Shown one piece after another: positions 26,608 to 42,535 of a stretch of 64,000 nucleotides of DNA. The translations under genes and the position numbers were made by a program. The stretch is from Pseudomonadota bacterium (lineage in GTDB: Bacteria > Pseudomonadota > Gammaproteobacteria > Steroidobacterales > GCA-2729495), in assembly GCA_963204745.1 (NCBI GenBank), contig CAUJHF010000017.1, forward strand, positions 1 to 64,000, in the 5' to 3' direction. Numbering within the stretch: the first letter of the stretch is position 1; the number at the start of each line of letters is the position of its first letter. A model generated the notes under the pieces. It did not search any database. It had not been told where the DNA came from and was given only the letters and a program-made list of their open reading frames with translations.

Positions 26608-27156
26608 ATGTTGCAGATCAGGAAGTGGGCGGCACTGGTGGCGATAACCGGTTTGCTGGCCGTACCGCAGGTCGTGCTGGCGCAGGCGGCCAAACCGCTA
26701 AAAGTGGGTTTCGTCAACGTGGCGCGTTTGCTGGCTGAGTCGCCACAGGCCAATGCGGCGAATCGTTCACTCGAGAATGAATTTGCCCCGCGACAGCGTG
26801 ATCTGCTGGCAAAGCAGAAAGCTTTCAAGGATCGCGCCGACAAGATGCAAAAGGATGCGGCGGTGATGGGTGCTGACGAGCGTCGCAATGCGGAGAACGA
26901 GATGCGGCGCGACGAACGTGATCTGACACGCCAGCTCGATGAACTCCGTGAGGACCTGAACAACCGCAAGAACGAGGAACTCGGCAAGCTGCGCGTCAAT
27001 CTGCTTGGTGAAGTGGAGAGCTTTGCCCGTCAGGGTGGGTATGACCTGATCATAAGCGATGCCCTGTATGTGAGTCCGGGCCTGGATGTCACCGCGCAGG
27101 TATTGCAGGCGTTGCAGAGTCGGTCGGGTGCTGCCAAAGCGCCAGCCAAGCCCTGA
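26608..27156 (+). CDS. skp: Periplasmic chaperone Skp/OmpH
   Basis: Trimeric 'jellyfish' chaperone carrying unfolded outer membrane proteins to BAM. 182 residues with a signal peptide (cleavage expected after VVLA, residue ~25), a short beta strand GFVNVARLLAES and long charged coiled-coil helices (~55-140). I prefer the ATG at 26608, with GGGA upstream and a proper signal peptide, over an in-frame ATG 17 codons earlier. It sits between bamA and lpxD as in most proteobacteria. Confidence 0.9.
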   Translation: MLQIRKWAALVAITGLLAVPQVVLAQAAKPLKVGFVNVARLLAESPQANAANRSLENEFAPRQRDLLAKQKAFKDRADKMQKDAAVMGADERRNAENEMRRDERDLTRQLDELREDLNNRKNEELGKLRVNLLGEVESFARQGGYDLIISDALYVSPGLDVTAQVLQALQSRSGAAKAPAKP

Positions 27157-27207
27157 GGCGCAGGCGCGCCGGCTGGCGCCGGCGGTACGCCTGATGCGCA
27201 TCATCCC

Positions 27208-28236
27208 ATGGGTATGACACTGGGTCAGCTGGCTGTCCGGTATGGTTGTGAACTGCGCGGCGACCCGGACAGTGTCGTGCACGGGGTTGCCACGCTGGCT
27301 TCAGCAGCGCCGGGCTCCATCGGTTTTCTCGCCAACCCCGTGTACCGCTCCCAGCTGGCCTCTACGCAGGCGACGGCCGTGATACTCCGTGCCGCAGATG
27401 CGGCGGAGTGTCCCGTCGCCATGCTGGTTGCACAGGACCCCTATGCCGTCTATGCGCGAGTCGCTGCAGAGCTGCATCCCTTGCCACCGCTGCGGCCGGG
27501 CATCCATACGGCCGCAGTACTTGGTGCCGCGACCCTGGTCCCGTCGAGTTGTCAGATCGATGCCGGTGCCGTGCTCGCTGACGGGGTGTCGCTTGGCGAA
27601 CGGGTCAGCATCGGCGCAAATGTGGTCATCGGCGAAGGTGTGGCGGTCGGTGCAGATACCCGTATCTGTGCTGGTGCAGTGATCTACACGGGAGTCAGGC
27701 TGGGCAGCCGCTGCATCATTCATTCTGGTGCTGTCATCGGTGCGGATGGTTTCGGTTTTGCGCGTGAACGCGATGGCAGCCAGCTCAAGGTGCCACAGAT
27801 TGGCGGTGTGCTTGTCGGTGACGATGTTGAGATCGGCGCCTGCACGACCATCGATCGCGGCGCAATCGGTGATACGTTCATTGCTGATGGTGTCAAGCTC
27901 GATAACCAGATACAGGTCGGGCACAATGTGCGCATCGGTGCGCATACCGTAATGGCTGGTCAGGCGGGTGTATCCGGCAGTACGACCATCGGCGCACGCT
28001 GCACGATTGGCGGCAGGGTTGCCATTGCTGGTCATATCGTCATTGCCGATGATGTCGTGATCGGTGGCGGGACAAGCGTGCCGGGTTCAATACTGGAACC
28101 TGGTATTTATGCCGGTGGAGGTACCCCTGCAGACACCCTGCAGCGCTGGCGCAGGAACATGGTGCGATTTGGTCAGCTTGACGAACTTGCGCGCCGGCTT
28201 CGGGCAGTAGAGAAGCGCATCAACCGGGATTCCTGA
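27208..28236 (+). CDS. lpxD: UDP-3-O-acylglucosamine N-acyltransferase LpxD
   Basis: Third step of lipid A synthesis, adding the N-linked acyl chain. An N-terminal uridine-binding domain (~1-100) with GSIGFLANPVYRSQL is followed by a left-handed beta helix of hexapeptide repeats (~105-290). GADGFGFAR and the catalytic His in IQVGHNVRIGAHT are visible. 342 residues. It ends exactly where lpxA begins; the usual fabZ between them is missing. Confidence 0.95.
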   Translation: MGMTLGQLAVRYGCELRGDPDSVVHGVATLASAAPGSIGFLANPVYRSQLASTQATAVILRAADAAECPVAMLVAQDPYAVYARVAAELHPLPPLRPGIHTAAVLGAATLVPSSCQIDAGAVLADGVSLGERVSIGANVVIGEGVAVGADTRICAGAVIYTGVRLGSRCIIHSGAVIGADGFGFARERDGSQLKVPQIGGVLVGDDVEIGACTTIDRGAIGDTFIADGVKLDNQIQVGHNVRIGAHTVMAGQAGVSGSTTIGARCTIGGRVAIAGHIVIADDVVIGGGTSVPGSILEPGIYAGGGTPADTLQRWRRNMVRFGQLDELARRLRAVEKRINRDS

Positions 28237-29013
28237 GTGACTGCAATTCATCCAACCGCGATAGTTTCGGCTGAGGCCGAACTCGACAGCAGTGTCAGCG
28301 TCGGCCCTTATGCCATCATCGGTCCGGGCGTGCGCGTCGGTGCCGGTACCTCCATCGGCTCACATGCGCTGCTCAAGGGGCCGGCGACCATCGGTTGCGA
28401 CAACCGCATATTCGGCTTTGCCGTCATCGGTGAAGATCCGCAGGACAAGAAATATGGCGGTGAGGAGACCCGGCTGGAGATCGGCGACCGCAACACCTTC
28501 CGTGAATTCTGTACCGTTCACCGCGGCACGGTCCAGGACAAGGGTGTCACGCGTATCGGCAACGACAACTGGATCATGGCCTACGTCCATATCGCCCATG
28601 ACTGTATCCTGGGAAACGACGTGATCTGCTCCAACAACACGACGCTGGCCGGCCATGTGCAGGTCGGCGATCAGGTGATCTGCAGCGGGTTTTCCGCGAT
28701 CCATCAGTTCTGCCGCCTCGGTGCGCACAGCTTTCTGGGTGGATTCGCTGCCATCACGCGCGATGTTCCGCCCTATGTAATGGTGGCCGGAACGCCGACT
28801 GCCCCCCATGGCATCAATACGGAGGGGCTGAAACGACGTGGCTTCAGTCCCGATCAGCTGCGTAATCTCAAGGACGCTTACCGGATTCTCTATCGTGATG
28901 GCCTGCAGCTTGCCGAAGCGCGTGACCGGCTTGCTGTGCTTGCGGAGACACAGCCCGAGCTGCGTATCCTCGTCGAATTCATCGACTCCTCCGAGCGGAG
29001 CCTGATCCGCTGA
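28237..29013 (+). CDS. lpxA: UDP-N-acetylglucosamine acyltransferase LpxA
   Basis: First step of lipid A synthesis. 258 residues: hexapeptide beta helix from the N-terminus, catalytic His in AYVHIAHDC (~residue 125), and the GFSAIHQFCRLGAHSFLGG segment typical of LpxA, then a helical C-terminal domain. The GTG start follows the lpxD stop with no gap, so coupling is likely. Confidence 0.95.
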   Translation: MTAIHPTAIVSAEAELDSSVSVGPYAIIGPGVRVGAGTSIGSHALLKGPATIGCDNRIFGFAVIGEDPQDKKYGGEETRLEIGDRNTFREFCTVHRGTVQDKGVTRIGNDNWIMAYVHIAHDCILGNDVICSNNTTLAGHVQVGDQVICSGFSAIHQFCRLGAHSFLGGFAAITRDVPPYVMVAGTPTAPHGINTEGLKRRGFSPDQLRNLKDAYRILYRDGLQLAEARDRLAVLAETQPELRILVEFIDSSERSLIR

Positions 29014-29021
29014 CTCGCCGC

Positions 29022-30167
29022 ATGCCGCGGATCGCCATCGTTGCTGGAGAGATTTCCGGAGACCGGCTCGGTGCCGGCCTGATCCGCGCCGTACATGCGC
29101 GGCATCCCGAAATCCGCTTCGCCGGCATTGCCGGACCGCTGATGCAGGCCGCAGGTGCAGAAGCCTGGCGGCACAGCGATGAACTGGCCGTGATGGGCCT
29201 GGCCGAGGTCGTCCGCCATCTGCCACGTCTGCGGCGCATCATTCGCGAACTCGAGGCGCGTCTGCTTGCTGATCCGCCCGACCTGTACATCGGCATCGAT
29301 GCGCCGGATTTCAACCTGCGCGTCGAGCGGACGGTACGCAGAGCGGGTATACCGACCGTGCACTACGTGTCGCCCTCTGTCTGGGCGTGGCGTAGCGGTC
29401 GGGTTCGCGTGTTGCGTGAAGCCTGCGACAATGTGTTGTGTCTCCTCCCATTTGAGGCGGAGTTCCTGCAGCGTCATCAGGTGCCAGCCGTTTTCGTCGG
29501 TCACCCGCTCGCCGATGAACTGCCGGCCGATCCGGATCCCGTACCCGCGCGCCGGGCGCTCGGTTTGCCGGAGACGGGGCGGGTGGTTGCCCTGCTGCCC
29601 GGCAGCCGGGGGGGGGAACTTGAGCGACTCGGTCCGGTCTTCGCTGAAACCGCACGCTGGCTGAGTTCGCGTCTGCCTGATGTTGTCTTTGTCGCGCCCA
29701 TGGCGACGCCGGAGTTAAGAGCCTGCTTCGCGGCGCAATGGCAGCAGGCGACGGACGGTTTGCCGCTGCAGCTGGTCGATGGCCAGTCGCACATGGCCAT
29801 GGCGGCCGCCGACGCGATCCTGCTTGCCTCCGGCACGGCCACGCTGGAAGCCATGCTGCTCAACCGGCCGATGGTGGTCGCGTACCGCATCTCGCCGCTC
29901 AGTTATGCGCTGGTGAAGCTTTTTCGCCTGATCCATGTGCAGTACATGGCGCTGCCCAATCTGCTGGCCGATGAGCGTCTGGTGCCGGAGTTCGTGCAGG
30001 GCCAGGTCGAGCCGGCGACACTCGGTGCTGCACTGCTTGAATTGCTGGAAAAGCCGGAAAATCGCCAGCGTCTGAGCGGGCGCTTTCGTGAGCTGGGCAA
30101 CGGCCTGCGCCATGCTGCCAGCGAGCGTGCAGCGGATACGGTATTGGCGATGCTGAAGCGGAGCTGA
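29022..30167 (+). CDS. lpxB: Lipid-A-disaccharide synthase LpxB
   Basis: GT19 glycosyltransferase joining UDP-2,3-diacylglucosamine and lipid [19 protein letters not shown] at the N-terminus, [22 protein letters not shown] and [10 protein letters not shown] are family signatures. 381 residues. It lies eight bases after lpxA and is followed by rnhB. Confidence 0.95.
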   Translation: MPRIAIVAGEISGDRLGAGLIRAVHARHPEIRFAGIAGPLMQAAGAEAWRHSDELAVMGLAEVVRHLPRLRRIIRELEARLLADPPDLYIGIDAPDFNLRVERTVRRAGIPTVHYVSPSVWAWRSGRVRVLREACDNVLCLLPFEAEFLQRHQVPAVFVGHPLADELPADPDPVPARRALGLPETGRVVALLPGSRGGELERLGPVFAETARWLSSRLPDVVFVAPMATPELRACFAAQWQQATDGLPLQLVDGQSHMAMAAADAILLASGTATLEAMLLNRPMVVAYRISPLSYALVKLFRLIHVQYMALPNLLADERLVPEFVQGQVEPATLGAALLELLEKPENRQRLSGRFRELGNGLRHAASERAADTVLAMLKRS

Positions 30168-30235
30168 GTTCCGGGCAGCGGGCCGATTGCAGGGGCGCTG
30201 CGCAGCCGGTTCAGCTCCGTATAATCCTGCATTCC

Positions 30236-30873
30236 ATGTATTCCACTTTCACACCGAATGACCCCGGCGGTCGCGCCCGTACCGTAGCTGGAATTGATGA
30301 AGCCGGACGCGGGCCGCTGGCCGGTGCAGTCGTTGCCGCCACGGTGGTGCTCACTCCGGGGCAGATTCTTCCAGGTGTGCGCGATTCCAAACAACTGAGC
30401 GCCGCGCGCCGCGAGGCGCTGGTGGACGAAATCCGCAGCAGCGCGCTTGCCTGGTCTGTAGGCGTCGCAACACATGCAGAAATCGATTCCCTGAATATTC
30501 TGCACGCCACAATGCTGGCCATGTCCCGCGCCTTTGCCGGCCTGGGCATGCGGCCTGATCTGGTACAGGTCGATGGCAACCGGGCGCCACGGCTTGATGG
30601 CTTCACAGGAACCGTAGAGACCGTGATCGGCGGTGACCGGATCTGTCCCGCTATTTCGGCCGCTTCGATACTCGCCAAGGTCTATCGCGACCAGTTGATG
30701 ATGGAACTGCATGTTGAGTATCCCGGCTATGGCTTTGACCGTCACAAAGGTTATCCAACCGCCGAGCATCGGGCTGCTTTGCTGGCGCTCGGGCCCTGTC
30801 CTGCGCATCGTCGCAGCTTTGCACCTGTACGCGCCGCATTGACCGGCGCGCGATGGCCTGTGGAGCTGTCGTG

Positions 30874-30874
<1 letters not shown>
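30236..30874 (+). CDS. rnhB: Ribonuclease HII
   Basis: Cleaves RNA in RNA/DNA hybrids and single ribonucleotides in DNA. Catalytic residues lie in [12 protein letters not shown] (Asp-Glu, ~residues 19-20) and in [20 protein letters not shown] is the typical C-terminal motif. 212 residues. Its TGA overlaps the dnaE ATG by one base. Confidence 0.95.
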
Positions 30875-34371
<3,497 letters not shown>

Positions 34372-34447
34372 ACAGGCAGCGCGGGTGGCTTGTAAGGCAG
34401 GTGTGCCCCGGTTTAGTGTGGCCGCGCGGCAGGTGCAGCAGGGAGTC

Positions 34448-35407
34448 ATGGTTCTGAAATTTCTGGATTTTGAGCAGCCCATTGCAGAGCTCGAAGCGAA
34501 AATCGACGAGCTGCGTTTCGTTGGTGATGATTCCGAGGTCAACATCAGCGATGAGATTGCACGCCTGAAGGCGAAGAGCGATGCGCTCACGCGCAGCATA
34601 TTTTCCAGCCTCTCGTCGTGGCAGGTTGCACAGTTGGCACGCCACCCGCTTCGCCCCTATACGCTGGACTATCTCGGTGTCATCAGTCCCGACTTCCAGG
34701 AGTTGCATGGCGATCGGATGTACGCGGATGATCCGGCGATGGTCGGCGGTCTCGGGCGTCTGGACGGCAAGCCGGTGGTATATATCGGCCAACAGAAGGG
34801 TCGGGATACCAAGGAGCGGGTGCGCCGAAACTACGGCATGCCGAAACCCGAGGGTTATCGGAAGGCGCTGCGACTGTTCCGCATGGCCGAGAAATTTCGC
34901 CTGCCGGTGGTCAGCTTTATCGATACGCCGGGCGCCTATCCGGGCATCGGTGCCGAGGAGCGGGGGCAGAGCGAGGCTATCGCACGCAACCTGTTCGAGA
35001 TGGCTCACCTCAAGGTACCGATCATCAGTATCGTGATCGGTGAGGGCGGTTCGGGCGGGGCGCTGGCGATCGGTGTCGCTGACCGGGTGCTGATGCTCGA
35101 GTACAGTATCTACTCGGTTATTTCACCGGAAGGTTGCGCGAGCATCCTGTGGAAGAGTGCCGAGAAGGCTGAACTCGCGGCGGAAGCGATGGGCGTAACG
35201 GCGCCACGGCTGCGCGAGCTCGGCCTGGTCGACGAAGTGGTGCGCGAGCCGCTTGGAGGCGCACATCGCGATCCGGCGGGCACTGCCGAGTCCATACGTG
35301 GCGCGCTGGTGAGGCATATGCGCGATTTCGATGCCGTGGATGTCAACGAGTTGCTGCGGCGACGCTCGGCGCGTCTGGCTTCTTATGGCAGTTTTCGTGA
35401 GAACTGA
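34448..35407 (+). CDS. accA: Acetyl-CoA carboxylase carboxyltransferase subunit alpha
   Basis: With AccD forms the carboxyltransferase that makes malonyl-CoA for fatty acid synthesis. [19 protein letters not shown] is the N-terminal signature; [34 protein letters not shown] and [16 protein letters not shown] form the crotonase-like active site. The frame begins far upstream, inside the dnaE end, but the ATG at 34448 with GGGAG ahead gives 319 residues, the normal length. Confidence 0.95.
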   Translation: MVLKFLDFEQPIAELEAKIDELRFVGDDSEVNISDEIARLKAKSDALTRSIFSSLSSWQVAQLARHPLRPYTLDYLGVISPDFQELHGDRMYADDPAMVGGLGRLDGKPVVYIGQQKGRDTKERVRRNYGMPKPEGYRKALRLFRMAEKFRLPVVSFIDTPGAYPGIGAEERGQSEAIARNLFEMAHLKVPIISIVIGEGGSGGALAIGVADRVLMLEYSIYSVISPEGCASILWKSAEKAELAAEAMGVTAPRLRELGLVDEVVREPLGGAHRDPAGTAESIRGALVRHMRDFDAVDVNELLRRRSARLASYGSFREN

Positions 35408-35435
35408 GCCAAACTGAAGCCATGCTGGTCAGCAG

Positions 35436-36770
35436 ATGAGCAGCCAGCTTGCAGATATTCCGCAAAGTCTGATCCAGTCCATTCCGGGCGGGATCTCCCT
35501 GTGTGTTGCCCTGAGCGGTGGTCGCGATTCCTCCGTGCTGCTGCATGCGCTGGCCCGGCTGCGTGACCGGAGTGACTGGCGGCTGCGCGCGGTGCATATC
35601 AATCATGGTTTGCAATCCCACGCAGATGCATGGGCCAGTCACTGTGAGCAGTTCTGTGCCGGTCTGGAAGTGCCGCTGCGTGTACGGCAGGTCGTGATAT
35701 CGAGGGATGCCGGACATGGCATCGAGGCAGCGGCGCGGGAAGCGCGCTACTCAGCCCTCCGTATGGAGATCCGGCCCGGCGAGTGGCTGCTCACCGCCCA
35801 CCATGAAGACGACCAACTCGAGACAGTGCTCCTGCACCTGCTGCGTGGTTCCGGCGTCAGTGGCCTGGCCGGCATTCCTGCCGGCAGCGATTTTGCCGCC
35901 GGGCGGCTGTGCCGGCCGCTGCTCGGCGTATCGCGTGCGAGCATTGAGGCCTATGCGCGGATCCATGCGCTCCACTGGATCGATGATCCGACGAACGCCG
36001 ATATCGCGCTGGACCGCAATTTCCTGCGTGCCCAGGTCGTTCCGGCGCTGCGGCTGCGCTGGCCGACGGCGGCCCGGGCGGCGGGGCGCAGTGCCCGGCT
36101 GGCGGGCGAGGCGGCAAACCTGCTTGAAGACCTGGCGCACATCGATGAGCTGACCGTGATGCGGGGGGGCAACCTCAGTCTGCCGCCTTTTCGTGCGCTA
36201 GGCGCAGCCCGCCAGCGCAACCTCATTCGCAGTCTGGTCAGGCGACGTGGCTGGTCCATGCCGCCGGAGCAGCGTCTCAGAGCGGGCCTGCAGCAGCTGC
36301 TGGACGCGCGGGCGGATCGTCATCCGGTGCTCGCATGGTCGGACTATGAGATCCGGCGCTTTCGTGAGCGCCTTTACCTGATCGAAGCCGGACCGGCTGC
36401 CGGTCTGGCTGATAGCCATGTCTGGAGCGGTGAGGGCGAATTGCTGCTCGGCGGCCCCCGTGGCCGTCTGCGGTTGCGGCCGACGGTCGGCGCCGGTCTG
36501 GCGTCAGGCGCACTAGGCGGTGGGCTGCAGGTCGCTTTTCGCTCTGGCGGGGAAGCGGTACAGAGCAGCGGGGATCTGCACCACCGGACCCTGAAATACC
36601 TGTTTCAGAAACATGCCGTCGTACCGTGGATGCGCGGCCATATTCCGCTGCTGTATGCGGGCGGCGAGCTCGCCGCCGTCGCGAACCTTTGGCTGGCCGA
36701 CTGGGCGATAGCCAGGCCTGGCGATCCCGGTGTGGTCATTGTCTGGGAAGGCCATGCCGCAATCGTCTGA
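35436..36770 (+). CDS. tilS: tRNA(Ile)-lysidine synthase TilS
   Basis: Converts C34 to lysidine in tRNA-Ile(CAU), changing its decoding from Met to Ile. The PP-loop is ALSGGRDSSVLLH (~residues 27-39), with Arg at the usual variable position. AHHEDDQLETVLLHLLRGSG is the TilS-specific motif; the C-terminal part holds the tRNA-binding domains. 444 residues. It lies 28 bases after accA, in the usual gammaproteobacterial order. Confidence 0.93.
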   Translation: MSSQLADIPQSLIQSIPGGISLCVALSGGRDSSVLLHALARLRDRSDWRLRAVHINHGLQSHADAWASHCEQFCAGLEVPLRVRQVVISRDAGHGIEAAAREARYSALRMEIRPGEWLLTAHHEDDQLETVLLHLLRGSGVSGLAGIPAGSDFAAGRLCRPLLGVSRASIEAYARIHALHWIDDPTNADIALDRNFLRAQVVPALRLRWPTAARAAGRSARLAGEAANLLEDLAHIDELTVMRGGNLSLPPFRALGAARQRNLIRSLVRRRGWSMPPEQRLRAGLQQLLDARADRHPVLAWSDYEIRRFRERLYLIEAGPAAGLADSHVWSGEGELLLGGPRGRLRLRPTVGAGLASGALGGGLQVAFRSGGEAVQSSGDLHHRTLKYLFQKHAVVPWMRGHIPLLYAGGELAAVANLWLADWAIARPGDPGVVIVWEGHAAIV

Positions 36771-36884
36771 ATCCCGCATTGTTCGCCGTGGAGCGATCTG
36801 GTAACTTTTCTTCCCCATCTACCTCCTTGTTGGAGAGTCCAGCCCAGACAGCTCGTCGCCTCACCTGCTCGATCCGGCCGGTGA

Positions 36885-40764
<3,880 letters not shown>

Positions 40765-40782
40765 TTTCGGGGGGCTGGCACC

Positions 40783-41073
40783 ATGGCGATACGCGTTGCG
40801 ACCGGCGTTCTCGCACTGCTGTTCTGCTTGCTGCAGTTCCGGCTCTGGGTTTCCGACGACGGTTTTGCCGAGGCCTCCCGGCTGACGGCGCTGATTACAC
40901 AGCAGACCGACGAAAACAACCGTCTCAATCAGCGCAACCAGCGGCTGGAAGCCGAGGTCGTCGATCTGCGCAATAGCGAGGGAGCCGTCGAAGAGCGCGC
41001 CCGCGCTGATCTGGGCCTGATCGGGCCGAACGAGACTTTCTATATATTCAGCGCACCGCGACCGGCCGGCTGA
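40783..41073 (+). CDS. ftsB: Cell division protein FtsB
   Basis: Small bitopic divisome protein that pairs with FtsL and FtsQ. 96 residues: one N-terminal membrane helix (TGVLALLFCLLQFRLWV) then a coiled coil (~residues 35-72) with NQRNQRLEAEVVDLRN and the family's EERARADLGLIGPNETFY. It follows eno as in most gammaproteobacteria, but ispD and ispF do not follow it here. Confidence 0.92.
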   Translation: MAIRVATGVLALLFCLLQFRLWVSDDGFAEASRLTALITQQTDENNRLNQRNQRLEAEVVDLRNSEGAVEERARADLGLIGPNETFYIFSAPRPAG

Positions 41074-41094
41074 TCGCGGCCTGGGGATGCTCGC

Positions 41095-41841
41095 GTGCTG
41101 CACATTCAACATCACGAAGATGTCGCGGAGATCCGTATGGATCGGCCGCCGGCAAATGCGCTCAACCACGTGCTGGTCGACAAGCTGCTGGCCGCACTCG
41201 ATACCCTGCATTCGGGTGGCGCCCGCGCCCTGATCCTCACCGGACGGCCTGGCATGTTCAGTGGTGGTCTGGATGTGCCTGCCCTGATCGACTGCAAGCG
41301 TCCGGACATCGAGCGTTTCTGGCAGCAGTTCTTTCTGCTCACGTGCCGGCTTGCAGCCAGTCCGGTGCCGGTCATTGCCGCACTGTCAGGACATGCGCCG
41401 GCTGGCGGTGCGGTTCTCGCCCTGCAGTGTGATTACCGCATTGGCGTGGAAGGCACCTTCAAGATCGGTCTCAACGAAGTGCAGGTCGGACTTCCAGTGC
41501 CCGGCACCATATTGCTGGCTCTGGAACAGGTCATCGGGCCGCGATTGGCGCGTCGTATCGCAACCCGCGGCGCCCTGTTGCCGATGAATGAAGCGTTGGC
41601 CATCGGACTCATCGATGAACTGGTTGATGCGGACAGCCTGATGCCAACCGCGCTGGCCCGCGCGCAGGAATTGATGGCTTTACCACCCGTCGCAATGAAT
41701 ACCACGCGCCTCGCCGGCAAGGCCCGCTTGATTGAGGCGTACGGCAACTGCAGCGATGTGGCTACCGCGACGGACTGGTGGTTCAGTACCGAAACCCAGG
41801 CCGAGATGCGCAAACTGGTGGAGCGGCTGGCAAAGAAGTAG
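41095..41841 (+). CDS. Enoyl-CoA isomerase-like member of the crotonase family
   Basis: 248 residues. The oxyanion-hole segments are TGRPGMFSGGLDV (~residues 43-55) and GHAPAGGAVLAL. One catalytic Glu is visible in LNEVQVGLPVP; the second Glu of classical enoyl-CoA hydratases, expected in the ARRIATRG region, is not there. A single Glu and the layout to the C-terminus look more like delta3,delta2-enoyl-CoA isomerase (ECI/dodecenoyl-CoA isomerase) than hydratase, pointing to a role in oxidising unsaturated fatty acids. The start is GTG, 21 bases after ftsB, at the place usually held by ispD. Confidence 0.78.
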   Translation: MLHIQHHEDVAEIRMDRPPANALNHVLVDKLLAALDTLHSGGARALILTGRPGMFSGGLDVPALIDCKRPDIERFWQQFFLLTCRLAASPVPVIAALSGHAPAGGAVLALQCDYRIGVEGTFKIGLNEVQVGLPVPGTILLALEQVIGPRLARRIATRGALLPMNEALAIGLIDELVDADSLMPTALARAQELMALPPVAMNTTRLAGKARLIEAYGNCSDVATATDWWFSTETQAEMRKLVERLAKK

Positions 41842-41923
41842 GGCGGCGGCGCAAAAATAGCTCCCTGTCGAAGCGTGGCCTGTTTCACTGTGACCGAAGC
41901 ACCCTTACATTCCACAGAGTTGC

Positions 41924-42508
41924 ATGATGCCCCCTGAAACCAGAGCCGTCGCGGACGCCGCCGAAACTGGCGCCACCGTCGTCATCACGCATCGCGTACG
42001 CCACGGCCACCAGCCCGACTACGAAGCATGGATAGACGAGATCGGCCCGGTCTGTCGCGCCGCGCCCGGCCATCTGGACTGGCAGATCATCCGTCCGGTC
42101 GCCGGTCTCACTTCGACTTACACTGTTGTCATCCGTTTTGACTCGCGCAGGAATCTCGAAAGCTGGATGAGTTCGCCAGAGCGGAACCGGCTGATAGCAA
42201 AAGTCAGGCCGATCCTCTCGACCGACGACGACTTCTTCATCCGCACGGGTCTCGACTTCTGGTTTGCTCCTGAGGGGGCACGGGCGAGGCTGCCGGTGCG
42301 ATGGAGACAGTTCATCATCACCTGGTCAGTGATCTACCCGCTGGTGCTGGGTGTGCCGCTGCTCGTGACACCGGTGCTGCGCGCGGCCGGTCTCCCGCGA
42401 ACACCCTTCGTCGATACACTGGTTGCCACCGGTGTGATTGTCGGGCTGATGATCTACGTGGTCATGCCGCGCTACACGAGGCTGGTGCATCGGTGGTTGT
42501 TCAAATAG
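41924..42508 (+). CDS. Membrane-anchored ABM-domain (monooxygenase-like) protein
   Basis: 194 residues. Residues ~20-105 form a dimeric alpha/beta-barrel domain of the antibiotic biosynthesis monooxygenase type (VVITHRVRHGHQPDYEAWI, PGHLDWQIIRP, FDSRRNLESWMSSPER). Two hydrophobic helices follow (~130-150 and ~160-180), ending in a basic tail, so the domain is anchored in the inner membrane. The chemistry is unknown; such domains can be cofactor-free oxygenases. It lies 27 bases before the nitrilase-like gene and is probably co-transcribed with it. Confidence 0.7.
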   Translation: MMPPETRAVADAAETGATVVITHRVRHGHQPDYEAWIDEIGPVCRAAPGHLDWQIIRPVAGLTSTYTVVIRFDSRRNLESWMSSPERNRLIAKVRPILSTDDDFFIRTGLDFWFAPEGARARLPVRWRQFIITWSVIYPLVLGVPLLVTPVLRAAGLPRTPFVDTLVATGVIVGLMIYVVMPRYTRLVHRWLFK

Positions 42509-42535
42509 TGATATTCATGACATGAGGAACAGGCG

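Noticed and set aside
29614..29645. GGAACTT-N16-TCTTC inside lpxB resembling a sigma-E promoter
   Set aside because: It lies in the middle of the lpxB coding sequence, far from any start; likely chance.
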